Assembly (NCBI RefSeq): GCF_003052515.2
Contig: NZ_QARE02000004.1
Span: forward strand, 62,001 to 126,000
From: Pseudomonas sp. RIT409
GTDB taxonomy: Bacteria; Pseudomonadota; Gammaproteobacteria; Pseudomonadales; Pseudomonadaceae
Reading direction: 5' to 3'
Length of the DNA: 64,000 bases
Both the position numbers and the translations under genes were made by a program. Below are positions 28,782 to 40,275 of this stretch, in pieces (the stretch's first letter is position 1; the number at the start of each line of letters is the position of its first letter). The notes under the pieces were generated by a model that was given only the letters and a program-made list of their open reading frames with translations, had not been told where the DNA came from and ran no database searches.

Positions 28782-31571
28782 TCACGCCAGGCGCGACAAC
28801 ATCTCCCGCGCTTCGCTTTTCTGCCCGTCGTCACCCTCGGCAACGACTTCATCGAGAATGTCACGAGCGCCATCGGCGTCTCCCATTTCGATATAAGCCC
28901 GAGCCAGGTCCAATTTGGTGGCGGCCTCATCGGTACCCGACAAAAAGTCGAATTCGGGCTCGCTGTCGTCGGCCAGTAGAGCATCATCCTCACCGAAGGC
29001 CGCATCGTCGAACGGCGTGGCCATCGGCGGTTGCTCGAGGCTTTGCGAAAGGCGCTCGAGCTCTGCGTTCACGTCGTCGATCTCCGAAGCGAACGCCTTG
29101 GAAGCCGGGTCGCTTTCCATCTCGTCGGCCAGCGACAGGTCGAAATCGGCAGGCAGTTCAAGTTCATCCTCTTGGGCGAGCTTGTCTGCCCCGAGATCCG
29201 CCGGGTCATCGAACGCCGGGAGCTCGCTCAACTCATCCCGCACGCCCAACAGCCGATCATCTTCGGCCTTGAGAGCAGGTTCATCCTCGCCCAGATTCAG
29301 ATCGAAATCTTCCAGACCGTCGCCCGCCGCAGGCTGGGCCTCGGTCTGTTCTCGCAGAATCGCGTCGAAATCCAGCTCGTCAGGCGTGGAGCCGCCAAAG
29401 GGTGCGTCCAGATCCAGATCATCGAACCCTCTATCCGCGAGTGGCGCGCTGCGGTCTTCCACTTCGGCAGGGGATGCGGCTTCGAGATCGTCAAGGCTCA
29501 GATCAAATGCGGTGTCGAAATCATCCGGCGCCTCCGCGAGGGTTTCCGGGGCAGGCTCTAATTCCGTGGCAGGCTCCAATTCCGGCGCCGCCGCTGTCTC
29601 GGAGTGGTCGGTCAGCAAATCCTCGACGTAGCGGGCATCCATCTGCTGGGCCGCCAACGCGGCAGTCGCCGCCACACCTGCTGCCGCTACAGCCGCTGCC
29701 GCCATCGCAGGATAGCGGGCTTTCAATTGTTCGACTTCGGCGTGGTTACTGCCTGTCGCGACCAATTGGCGCTCTTGGGCAACGAAGCCACGCTCGTTGC
29801 CTTGCTGCGCATAGATTTCCATCAGTTTGAGACGCAATTCGGAACGCTGAGGCTCCTCTTTGATGGCCTCTTCCAGCAACGCTGCGGCCTGATTCATACG
29901 GCCATAAGCGATATGGATCTCAGCCTGCACCAGCACATCGGTTGGACGCTCGCGGGTCGGCTCAATGATGACGGCCGCCAGCGGTGCCTGCTTTACCGCG
30001 GGAGGGGGCACCTCCAGGCCCTCGAAACTGCTTTCGGGCATGTTCATGTCGGCGGCGAAATCTGACTCTTCCGACAGCGCGCGCGCCATTTGCCGGTGTC
30101 TTTCCGCTTCAATAATGGCATTGCGACGACGCACCAGCAGCAGCACCAACAACAGCAGCACCAGCACCGCCGCGCCCGCTATCAAGCCCAGCAGCATCGG
30201 GCTGGCCAGAATCTTGTCCAGCGCGCTCTGATTAGCACGCGGGTCAGCCTCTGGCTGCGTGGCCGAAGGCTGATCCGCACCCGCGGTGTCTATCTTCGCG
30301 CCCTCGACCGGCAGCGCGTCTTCAGGCGCGATTTCATTCGGCGGCTTGCCAGCGCTGTCCGGGGCAGGCGGCACGATTTGCGCGGCTATCGGGTTGGCGG
30401 CGTTATTCGGGTTGGTCACGCTGTTAGGGCTGACGGCGCTGTTGGCGTCACCGCCCGCGGGTGGCACCGCGGCCCCGGCGGCCTGCATCTTGGCCAGTTG
30501 ATCGTTCTTCAGCTCAATCAGACGCTGCAGCTTGTCGAGCTGGCTTTGCAGGTCGGTCATGCGGCTCTTCAGCTCGGCATTGTCGCGACGGGTACTGTCG
30601 AGATTCTCCTGCGCCACGGCCAATTTATTGGCCAGATCAGCATCGCCTGCCGAGCCCTTGGCGCCAGGGTTGGCGTTGGCTGCCACGAGGCTCAGGTTGT
30701 CCTTGGCTTCGATGCGCGACGGCGCCGCACCCGCCCGGTCGCGACGGGTAGCGTCCACCTGACGCGCGCCAGCCGGCAGGCGACGACCTTCTCGCCAGGC
30801 GCGATTCTGTTCGGCCACTTCGGCAATCGCCCGAGGCTGCGGCGTCGCACTCACCTCTTGCGCCGTTGGCAGTCGCAGAACCTGGCCTTTCTTCAAACGG
30901 TTGATATTGCCCCCGATGAAGGCATCGGGGTTGAGCGCCTGAATGGCCAGCATGGTCTGCTGAACTGTACCGCCACTGCGCACGCGCTCAGCGATCTCCC
31001 ACAGGGTGTCGTTGTTGGCGGTGGTGTATTGCGTGTACTTGGGTTCGGCAGGTGCCGGTGCGGCAGGCGCTGCAGGTGGCGTTACCTGTGCGGCAGGCGC
31101 TTGAGCCGGTGCGACGGCTGGCGCCGTCGAGGGCAATTGAGCAGCAGCGGCAGCGGCGGCCTGAGGAGACGCTTTGGGCGGGTCGAGCAATAGGCTGTAT
31201 TCACGCAGCGCTCGGCCATTGGGCCAGAGCACCTGAACCAGGAATTTCACATAAGGGTCGCGTACGGGCTTGGTCGACGTAATCCGCAGCACGCTCCTAC
31301 CACCAGGATTCACCACGGGGGTGAATACCAGATCGTCCAGGATGGCCGTGCGTCCGACACCCGCCTGCGCGAATTCGGCGGAGGTCGCCAGACTCGGCAC
31401 CACTTGTGCAGAATTCAGGTCCTGCACCTGCGTGAGTTCGATTTCAGCCAGCAGCGGTTGATTCAGGCTCGACTTGACGGTCAAACCACCGAGGCCAAGC
31501 GCATTTGCCATCCCCGATGACAACGCCGAAGCTGCTGCGATTGCTAAAACCAGTTTACGAACCTGAACCAT
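28782..31571 (-). CDS. fimV: FimV, peptidoglycan-binding polar hub for type IV pili
   Basis: A 929-residue inner-membrane protein organising type IV pili and other polar systems. It has a signal peptide (residues 1-24), a FimV N-terminal domain, LysM at about 178-235 (NNDTLWEIAERVRSGGTV), a coiled coil near 320-365, a transmembrane helix near 455-478 (Leu/Val-rich), a TPR-like segment and a long acidic region. The conserved C-terminal FimV/TPR domain (about 880-929) has KLDLARAYIEMGDADGAR. Length and layout match P. aeruginosa FimV (about 920). Confidence 0.95.
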   Translation of the reverse strand: MVQVRKLVLAIAAASALSSGMANALGLGGLTVKSSLNQPLLAEIELTQVQDLNSAQVVPSLATSAEFAQAGVGRTAILDDLVFTPVVNPGGRSVLRITSTKPVRDPYVKFLVQVLWPNGRALREYSLLLDPPKASPQAAAAAAAQLPSTAPAVAPAQAPAAQVTPPAAPAAPAPAEPKYTQYTTANNDTLWEIAERVRSGGTVQQTMLAIQALNPDAFIGGNINRLKKGQVLRLPTAQEVSATPQPRAIAEVAEQNRAWREGRRLPAGARQVDATRRDRAGAAPSRIEAKDNLSLVAANANPGAKGSAGDADLANKLAVAQENLDSTRRDNAELKSRMTDLQSQLDKLQRLIELKNDQLAKMQAAGAAVPPAGGDANSAVSPNSVTNPNNAANPIAAQIVPPAPDSAGKPPNEIAPEDALPVEGAKIDTAGADQPSATQPEADPRANQSALDKILASPMLLGLIAGAAVLVLLLLVLLLVRRRNAIIEAERHRQMARALSEESDFAADMNMPESSFEGLEVPPPAVKQAPLAAVIIEPTRERPTDVLVQAEIHIAYGRMNQAAALLEEAIKEEPQRSELRLKLMEIYAQQGNERGFVAQERQLVATGSNHAEVEQLKARYPAMAAAAVAAAGVAATAALAAQQMDARYVEDLLTDHSETAAAPELEPATELEPAPETLAEAPDDFDTAFDLSLDDLEAASPAEVEDRSAPLADRGFDDLDLDAPFGGSTPDELDFDAILREQTEAQPAAGDGLEDFDLNLGEDEPALKAEDDRLLGVRDELSELPAFDDPADLGADKLAQEDELELPADFDLSLADEMESDPASKAFASEIDDVNAELERLSQSLEQPPMATPFDDAAFGEDDALLADDSEPEFDFLSGTDEAATKLDLARAYIEMGDADGARDILDEVVAEGDDGQKSEAREMLSRLA

Positions 31572-31687
31572 AGCCCATCCCTTGTTTAAAATTTCCCCGG
31601 CGACCGAGAAGATAAAGCCTGCTAGGGCGTAGGGCGTTTCGACACGCCACAGCTAGAATGATTCTTCGAATTGTTGGCAAGTATCTT

Positions 31688-32698
31688 TTACGAAACAGCT
31701 TTTATCAACAACTCAGCGACCTGCACCGCGTTGAGCGCCGCGCCCTTGCGTGCATTGTCCGACGTGACCCAGAAATTGAGCTCACAAGGATCATCGACCC
31801 CGGCGCGTAAACGTCCTACATAGACGGCATCCTGACCGACCGCATCGCCGACAGGCGTCGGGTAGTCACCGGCGTCGACCAGGTCGATCCCCTGCGCAGC
31901 GTCCAGTGCATCACTGACGGCCGACAGATCGAAAGGCGTGCCGGTTTGTACCGATACGCTCAGGCTATCGCCAAAGAACACAGGGACTTGAATGCAGCTG
32001 ACGCCGACCTTGATTAAAGGCAGCGATAGCAACTCGCGCAACTCACTGACCATTCGACGTTCAAGTGGCACATGGCCTTGCTCATCCGGAGTGCCGACCT
32101 GCGCCAGTACGTTGAACGCCATCTGCCGATCAAACACCCGAGGCTCCAAGGGTCGCATGTTCAGCAGTTCCGCCGTCTGCCGAGCCAGCTCGGTGACACC
32201 CTCACGCCCCTGACTGGAAACCGCCAGGCACGCAGTGACATTCACCCGCTGTATGTCCAGAAGGCCACGAAGTGGGCCGAGCACCATCGCCAGCGCCGTT
32301 GCAGCCGGGCTTGGGCAAGCCACCTGGAAGGGTTTGGCCAGCAGGCCCAGCCGATCGCCATTGACCTCAGGCACGGCATTCGGCGCCTGATCCGACGGCA
32401 GGCCGCCGGACAGATCGATCACGGCACAACCCGCCGCGATCGCACGGGAAGCGAAACTGCGAGTGACCGCTGGACCTGCTGCAAAAAAGGCCAGTTGCAC
32501 CTTGGCAAAATCGAAGGCATCGACTTCACGCACGCGGACGTTCTTGCCCCGGTAAGCGACCGAACTGCCTGCTGACTCGGCGCTTGCCAGCAGATGCAAC
32601 GTACCCGCTGGAAAATCGCGCTCTTCAAGGATCTGGACGATGGTTTCACCTACCGTGCCGGTGGCGCCGACTACGGCGATATCGATGGACTGACCCAT
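31688..32698 (-). CDS. usg: Aspartate-semialdehyde dehydrogenase homologue, Usg type
   Basis: A 336-residue protein of the ASADH fold. The cofactor motif VVGATGTVGET is at the N-terminus and the catalytic-type Cys is in ACPSPAATAL. The catalytic His of true ASADH (GHS) is replaced by Asp in VFFGDSLSVS, as is usual for Usg proteins, so normal Asd activity is doubtful. ATG 32698 with GAGG upstream is preferred; the 43-residue upstream extension is unconserved. It lies upstream of fimV, as in P. aeruginosa. Confidence 0.87.
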   Translation of the reverse strand: MGQSIDIAVVGATGTVGETIVQILEERDFPAGTLHLLASAESAGSSVAYRGKNVRVREVDAFDFAKVQLAFFAAGPAVTRSFASRAIAAGCAVIDLSGGLPSDQAPNAVPEVNGDRLGLLAKPFQVACPSPAATALAMVLGPLRGLLDIQRVNVTACLAVSSQGREGVTELARQTAELLNMRPLEPRVFDRQMAFNVLAQVGTPDEQGHVPLERRMVSELRELLSLPLIKVGVSCIQVPVFFGDSLSVSVQTGTPFDLSAVSDALDAAQGIDLVDAGDYPTPVGDAVGQDAVYVGRLRAGVDDPCELNFWVTSDNARKGAALNAVQVAELLIKAVS

Positions 32699-32784
32699 GA
32701 AAACCTCAAAAAATCGGGGGGGCGGCACTTTAACCGCGTGATGAACGCCAAGCAAACCACCTGACGGATGAAGACAGCCGGGTA

Positions 32785-33348
32785 TCAGGGCTCCAGGCCG
32801 ATCTTGAAAAATTCGCCATGACTCCATACGCCGAGCCAGCGCTGGCCATCGATCTCACGCATCACCGCCAGGTCGACCAACTGGTAAAAGACGTTGCGGT
32901 GAATCAACGCTTCAAGGTCGTTACGTACCAGAACATAGGGTGCGGGCTCTTGGGTCTGGGGGTCGATGCGCACACGCAACGGCCGCTCCGCACTGGCTTC
33001 GACCACGTCATCGACGTTCGTGGTGAAACGTAGAACCCGGGATTCGCCCTCGCCTGCCACTTCCAGCAACACTGCAACGAAAGGAGCGTCATCCACGGTG
33101 ATACCGACTTTCTCGACCGGGGTGACCAGGAAGTAGTCATCGCCCTCTCGACGGAGGACCGTGGAGAACAGACGCACCATGGGTTTTCGACCGATGGGGC
33201 TACCCAGATAGAACCAGGTACCGTCCCGGGCGATGCGCATGTCGATATCGCCACAAAACGGGGGATGCCAAAGGTGCACGGGCGGCAACCCCTTGCCGGT
33301 CTTGGGAACTTGAGCCAACAGATCATTGGCTTTACCCGAACCACTCAT
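32785..33348 (-). CDS. DUF1285 family protein
   Basis: A 187-residue cytoplasmic protein of the DUF1285 family, function unknown. Recognisable segments are HLWHPPFCGDIDMRI, WFYLGSPIGRKPMVRLF and YFLVTPVEKVGI. ATG 33348 has GAGGAG upstream. It begins 10 bp downstream of the DUF4823 lipoprotein gene on the same strand, so they are probably co-transcribed. Confidence 0.85.
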   Translation of the reverse strand: MSGSGKANDLLAQVPKTGKGLPPVHLWHPPFCGDIDMRIARDGTWFYLGSPIGRKPMVRLFSTVLRREGDDYFLVTPVEKVGITVDDAPFVAVLLEVAGEGESRVLRFTTNVDDVVEASAERPLRVRIDPQTQEPAPYVLVRNDLEALIHRNVFYQLVDLAVMREIDGQRWLGVWSHGEFFKIGLEP

Positions 33349-33358
33349 ACGCTGCTCC

Positions 33359-33964
33359 TCAGCGGGCGGCGACGCCCAGTAGACTGCGAGCGTAATCCTC
33401 CATGGGTGGGCCGAGCAAATCTTCAGGCTTGGTGTTATACAGCGTCAGCAGGCCGCCCCGCAGATGAATGCGCGCCGAATCGATGAGATAACGGGTATTG
33501 GTTTCAATCAACATCAGTTGAACCACACCGTTGTCGATCCCCAGCCGGTCGACAGCCTCCTGATCCGACCACTCGTCGAAATTGCCGATGCGGTCATCCG
33601 CCCGCGCAAAACGCGTGTACAGCAAATAATGCGCACCCGCGGCGCGAGCCTCGTTCATCGCATCATCTAGCCCCTCTGCTGCCGGTGCCCGGCGGACCAT
33701 CGGGAAGTATTCGATGAATCCGTTGAAGGCCTCTTCGGCTACCACGTTCGTGCGCGGGTAGGCGCCACCGGGAGGTGCGAAGGCACCTTGGGCGATATAG
33801 ATGAAGGAATCCGGCTGCAGGCGGAAATTGTTGATTCGACGGGTCGAGCTATGGTCAAGCAAGCCCGCGTCACTGAGCTCGTCATGAGCCCCTTGTGCCA
33901 GATCGCTGACATGCATGCAGCCGCTCAATGCCAGAAACGTCAGCAGTAAAACCAGGCTACGCAT
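33359..33964 (-). CDS. DUF4823 family lipoprotein
   Basis: A 201-residue predicted lipoprotein: signal peptide MRSLVLLLTFLALSGC with a clear lipobox (LSGC, Cys16), then a soluble domain (DUF4823). ATG 33964 is set by the signal peptide and the GGAGG directly upstream; the long frame before it is non-coding. Function is unknown. It pairs with the DUF1285 gene. The 179-bp gap upstream to the TetR gene shows nothing clear. Confidence 0.82.
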   Translation of the reverse strand: MRSLVLLLTFLALSGCMHVSDLAQGAHDELSDAGLLDHSSTRRINNFRLQPDSFIYIAQGAFAPPGGAYPRTNVVAEEAFNGFIEYFPMVRRAPAAEGLDDAMNEARAAGAHYLLYTRFARADDRIGNFDEWSDQEAVDRLGIDNGVVQLMLIETNTRYLIDSARIHLRGGLLTLYNTKPEDLLGPPMEDYARSLLGVAAR

Positions 33965-34143
33965 CACTTCCTCCAAATACCGGCGACGGAAAACCGGCGA
34001 ATGGCCGGGTAATGCAGCTTTTGCGCCATGTCGAAGAAAGGGGGAAAAGTGCGTGGCACTCAGCGTGGCAGCGGGCTTCGAGTGCCCGCTCCATCGACGA
34101 GCGAGGAACGGCACTCGCGGGCCCCAGCGCGCAGGCTGACGGG

Positions 34144-34806
34144 TCAGCTTCCGGAGGTCTCTGGTTTGAGGTCGTGCGCGGATTCAGGGTCGCGCTTGCG
34201 CTTGTTGCCCATGCGCACGCCAATGTCCATCAGGAACTGGAAAAACCCTTCCTGATCCTCCAGCACGTTACTCCAGAACGGCGAGTGATACAGGGCAACC
34301 GCGCCATGCACCAGGGCCCACGCTGCACAGTAGTGGAAATACGGCGGTACGTCCTCGAGCTTGCCTTCGGAGATTCGCCCCTTGATCAGCAGTGTCAGAT
34401 GCTCGAAGTTGGAGGCGCGGATGGTATGCAACTGCTCGACCATCTCAGGGACTTGGTTGCCCTTGACCACTTTTTCCTCCAGCCGGTCGAACAGGCGGTA
34501 CCGTTGCGGATCGCGCATCCGGAACTCGAAATACGCGCGGGACAGCGCTTCCTTGTCCTTGTCGACATCGGCCGAGTGCAACAGCTCGTTCAAATCACGC
34601 TCGTAGTCGAGCATCAGGCGCAGGTAGATTTCCGCCTTCGATTTGAAATGCTTGTAGATGGTGCCTTTACCAATACCGACGGCATCAGCAATCATCTCGA
34701 CGGTGACACTGTCTTCACCCTGTTCGAGAAACAGCTTTAACGCGGTATCGAGAATTTCTTGCTCACGGCGCCGAAACTCACGGACCTTACGAGGTTCTTT
34801 CTGCAT
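34144..34806 (-). CDS. TetR-family transcriptional regulator
   Basis: A 220-residue regulator. The N-terminal HTH (about residues 17-62) reads ILDTALKLFLEQGEDSVTVEMIADAVGIGKGTIYKHF, split here by helix turns; the effector domain follows and the C-terminus is charged. ATG 34806 is preferred to a TTG at 34827, though no good Shine-Dalgarno is visible for either. It is divergent from the aminotransferase at 34883 with a 76-bp gap. A TetR gene at this place is also known in P. aeruginosa. Confidence 0.87.
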   Translation of the reverse strand: MQKEPRKVREFRRREQEILDTALKLFLEQGEDSVTVEMIADAVGIGKGTIYKHFKSKAEIYLRLMLDYERDLNELLHSADVDKDKEALSRAYFEFRMRDPQRYRLFDRLEEKVVKGNQVPEMVEQLHTIRASNFEHLTLLIKGRISEGKLEDVPPYFHYCAAWALVHGAVALYHSPFWSNVLEDQEGFFQFLMDIGVRMGNKRKRDPESAHDLKPETSGS

Positions 34807-34882
34807 AGGAGGAGGCTGTCGAGTCAAAATCGAAGCCGCACATTATGCCTAACTGGCGGGAAATTGCACGGATCATCCGACC

Positions 34883-36016
34883 ATGTCTACGTTTCACGAA
34901 GAGTTCGCGCAAGCAGCCGATGTGCGTTATCTCAACCACGCCGCTGTTGGCCCGTGGCCAAAACGCACGGCCATGGCCATCCAAAACTTCGCTGAAGAGA
35001 ACGTTTTACGGGGCGCACAGCACTATTTGGACTGGATGAAGGTCGAGCAGCGACTTCGCGAACGGCTGGCTCGCCTTCTGAACGCGCCGTCAACGGATGA
35101 CATCGCACTGGTCAAAAACACCTCGGAAGCCCTCTCTTTTGTCGCTTTTGGCCTGGACTGGAGGCCGGGCGACAGTGTGGTGATCAGTGATGAAGAGTTT
35201 CCGTCCAACCGAGTGGTATGGGAGGCCCTCAAGCCGCAGGGTGTTGAGGTTATCCAGGTCAGCCTCAAAGGCCTGGACCCGGAGGCAGCCTTGCTGGACG
35301 CCTGCGGGCCTCGCACCCGTCTGCTGTCTATCAGCTCGGTGCAATTTGCCACGGGCACTCGGCTGGACATTGAACGTCTCGGAGCAGGATGCAAACGACG
35401 CAATGTGTTGTTTTGCATCGATGCCATTCAGCACATCGGCGCCCTGCCCTTCGACGTACAGGCCAGCCAGTGCGACTTCGCGATGGCTGACGGGCACAAG
35501 TGGATGTGCAGTCCCGAAGGGCTCGGGGTTTTTTATTGCCGGGCCGATCTGCGGCCCCGGCTGACACTGCACGAATTCGGCTGGCACATGCTGGAGCATT
35601 CCGGCGATTACGGCCGCAACGAGTGGCAACCCGCGGCCAGTGCCCAACGGTTCGAATGCGGCAGCCCCAATACGCTGGGAGCGGTGGCGCTGGACGCCAG
35701 CCTTTCGCTTTTGGAAGAAGTGGGTATGGATACCGTAGGAAATGCCGTTCTGGAACGCGTGATGTGGCTCGAGGAGGGGCTCGGCAAAATCAACGGCGTA
35801 CAGCTGCACACTTCACAGGAAGCCGCCCGTCGATCTGGCATCCTGACCTTCAGCCTGGACAGCCAGCCTGCGGCACAGGTCTGGCAGGAATTGATGCACA
35901 ACCAGGTCGTCTGCTTGCCTCGCGGCCCCGGTATCCGCTTTTCCCCCCACTTTTACACGCCATCGCGGGTGATCGAAGAGACATTGGCGATTGTGCAGGC
36001 GATCGCCAAGCATTGA
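34883..36016 (+). CDS. Class V aminotransferase (cysteine desulfurase-like fold)
   Basis: PLP-dependent enzyme of 377 residues. The PLP Lys is in MADGHKWMCSPEG (about residue 205), with the preceding Asp and His of FCIDAIQHIGALP that stack on the cofactor. It resembles isopenicillin-N epimerase or selenocysteine-lyase-type members of class V; the substrate cannot be read from sequence. ATG 34883 starts the conserved domain. It is divergent from TetR, which may control it, and is followed by the RgsA gene. Confidence 0.83.
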   Translation: MSTFHEEFAQAADVRYLNHAAVGPWPKRTAMAIQNFAEENVLRGAQHYLDWMKVEQRLRERLARLLNAPSTDDIALVKNTSEALSFVAFGLDWRPGDSVVISDEEFPSNRVVWEALKPQGVEVIQVSLKGLDPEAALLDACGPRTRLLSISSVQFATGTRLDIERLGAGCKRRNVLFCIDAIQHIGALPFDVQASQCDFAMADGHKWMCSPEGLGVFYCRADLRPRLTLHEFGWHMLEHSGDYGRNEWQPAASAQRFECGSPNTLGAVALDASLSLLEEVGMDTVGNAVLERVMWLEEGLGKINGVQLHTSQEAARRSGILTFSLDSQPAAQVWQELMHNQVVCLPRGPGIRFSPHFYTPSRVIEETLAIVQAIAKH

Positions 36017-36095
36017 GGTATCAGCAGGGGGCTGGGTATTCCAAAACTGTTTAAAAAACGTACAGCCAAACGCTGGACGCTTGGAGAATATGTCC

Positions 36096-36226
36096 AATAC
36101 TGAATCTGTCGGTGCGGCATCTCCCCCAAGTGCCAGCATCGGTAAAGGCACCCACGGATAGCGTGTCTTTGTTTTACTCCTAATGGTCTTAACCCGGATT
36201 CACCCCCCAGAACCCGGGTTTTTTTT
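36096..36226 (+). ncRNA. rgsA: RgsA small regulatory RNA (promoter -10 to terminator)
   Basis: Hfq-binding sRNA of pseudomonads, controlled by RpoS and Gac, encoded between the TetR/aminotransferase genes and tatD, where P. aeruginosa rgsA lies. A -10-like AATACT (36096-36101) would start transcription near 36107, giving about 120 nt, the known RgsA size. It ends at the stem AACCCGG/CCGGGTT (36191-36197 with 36214-36220) and eight Ts. An A/U- and pyrimidine-rich single-stranded stretch, TGTTTTACTCCTA (36170-36182), just before the terminator can pair with the acpP ribosome-binding site. No TGTAAG-type GacA box was seen, so Gac control may be indirect. Confidence 0.75.
36191..36226 (+). terminator. 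Rho-independent terminator of rgsA
   Basis: A 7-bp stem AACCCGG/CCGGGTT with a 16-nt loop is followed by TTTTTTTT. It ends 19 bp before the convergent tatD stop. Confidence 0.85.
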
Positions 36227-36244
36227 GCCTGCGATTTGGTGCGC

Positions 36245-37033
36245 TTAAACGGACTTCACCCTGGCGAGAGGAAACAGGCGCTTGAAATTCTCGGTGGTCT
36301 GCTCCGCGAAGCGCTCGAAACGCTCCCCACGCAACATCGCCAGAAATTCTGCGACTTCGCGAACGTATTGCGGCAGGTTCGGTTTGCCCCGGTACGGTAT
36401 CGGCGCCAAATAGGGTGAGTCGGTTTCCACGAGCAGACGGTCTGCTGGGACTTTACTGGCCACATCACGCAGCGCGTCAGCGTTGCGGAACGTCACGATG
36501 CCGGACAGGGAAATGTAAAAGCCCAGGTCCAGCGCCGCCTTGGCCATGTCCCAATCTTCGGTGAAACAATGCAGCACACCGGCCTGTGGCAGTGCCGCTT
36601 CGCGCAGCAGTTCGAGTGTGTCCGCCCGAGCGCCTCGGGTGTGCACGATCACCGGCTTACCGGTCGAGCGAGCGGCTTGAAGATGCAGGCGAAACGACGC
36701 TTGTTGCAATTCAGCGGCTTCCGGCTCGTAGTGATAATCCAGCCCGGTTTCCCCGATGGCCACAACGCGAGGATGGTTCAGCTCGCCTAACAGCCACTCC
36801 AGCGCAGGCGCCTCCCCCGGCTTGAGATCCAACGGATGAATACCCACCGAGCAGTCAACATCGCCATAACGGTCGGCCAGAGCCTTCACGTCGGCGGCGT
36901 TGTCGGCACTGACACCGATGCACAGAAAATGGCCAACGCCTCGTTCGCGCGCTGCTTGCAGCGCGTTATCGAGAGAACCGTCGTGTTGAGCGAGGTCGAG
37001 ACGATCGAGGTGACAATGGGAATCTACAAGCAT
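36245..37033 (-). CDS. TatD-family metal-dependent deoxyribonuclease
   Basis: TIM-barrel metallohydrolase of 262 residues. The metal ligands are in VDSHCHLD at the start, the Glu in IGETGLDYHYE, the His in VIVHTRGA and the Asp in VETDSPYLAP. The length and the neighbours holB and pilZ match the YcfH-type TatD paralogue. It is probably a 3'-5' DNA exonuclease in repair; in vivo substrates are unsettled. It is last in the leftward superoperon. Confidence 0.9.
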   Translation of the reverse strand: MLVDSHCHLDRLDLAQHDGSLDNALQAARERGVGHFLCIGVSADNAADVKALADRYGDVDCSVGIHPLDLKPGEAPALEWLLGELNHPRVVAIGETGLDYHYEPEAAELQQASFRLHLQAARSTGKPVIVHTRGARADTLELLREAALPQAGVLHCFTEDWDMAKAALDLGFYISLSGIVTFRNADALRDVASKVPADRLLVETDSPYLAPIPYRGKPNLPQYVREVAEFLAMLRGERFERFAEQTTENFKRLFPLARVKSV

Positions 37034-37048
37034 GGGGACCGCGGCAAA

Positions 37049-37405
37049 TTACATCGTGTGGGTAGGACGGTCGGACTTGAGGGCACCGGCCAGGTAGTTT
37101 TCGATCATGTTGCGCGCCGTGTTGTCACCGTCATTGAATTGCACCCCCACACCGGCGGCGCGATTGCCCTGCGCGCCCTTGGGGGTTATCCAGGTGACCT
37201 TGCCCGCAACCGGAATTTTTTCCGGCTCGTCCATCAAGTTCAGCAACATGAACACTTCATCCCCCAGCTTGTAGCTTTTGCTCGTAGGAATGAACAGCCC
37301 GCCGTTCTTGATGAATGGCATGTAGGCGGCGTAGAGAACCGATTTGTCCTTGATGGTCAGGGACAGAATGCCGTTACGCGGGCCCGGACCCAGGGGAACG
37401 CTCAT
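37049..37405 (-). CDS. pilZ: PilZ, type IV pilus assembly protein
   Basis: A 118-residue single-domain PilZ protein, the same size as the founding P. aeruginosa PilZ that gave the domain its name. The N-terminal RxxxR and the D/NxSxxG motif used for c-di-GMP binding are not evident, matching the known inability of that protein to bind the nucleotide. It acts in pilus biogenesis with PilF and FimX. ATG 37405 has AGAGGAAG upstream. It lies between holB and tatD. Confidence 0.93.
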   Translation of the reverse strand: MSVPLGPGPRNGILSLTIKDKSVLYAAYMPFIKNGGLFIPTSKSYKLGDEVFMLLNLMDEPEKIPVAGKVTWITPKGAQGNRAAGVGVQFNDGDNTARNMIENYLAGALKSDRPTHTM

Positions 37406-37444
37406 TTCAACTTCCTCTGCAGATGCTGATGCCAGGCGGCCAGT

Positions 37445-40272
<2,828 letters not shown>

Positions 40273-40275
40273 GAA

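Noticed and set aside
36090..36161. 23-codon ORF with GGAG upstream inside the rgsA region
   Set aside because: The ATG precedes the predicted RgsA start, the spacing from GGAG is too short, and the region is better explained as an sRNA.
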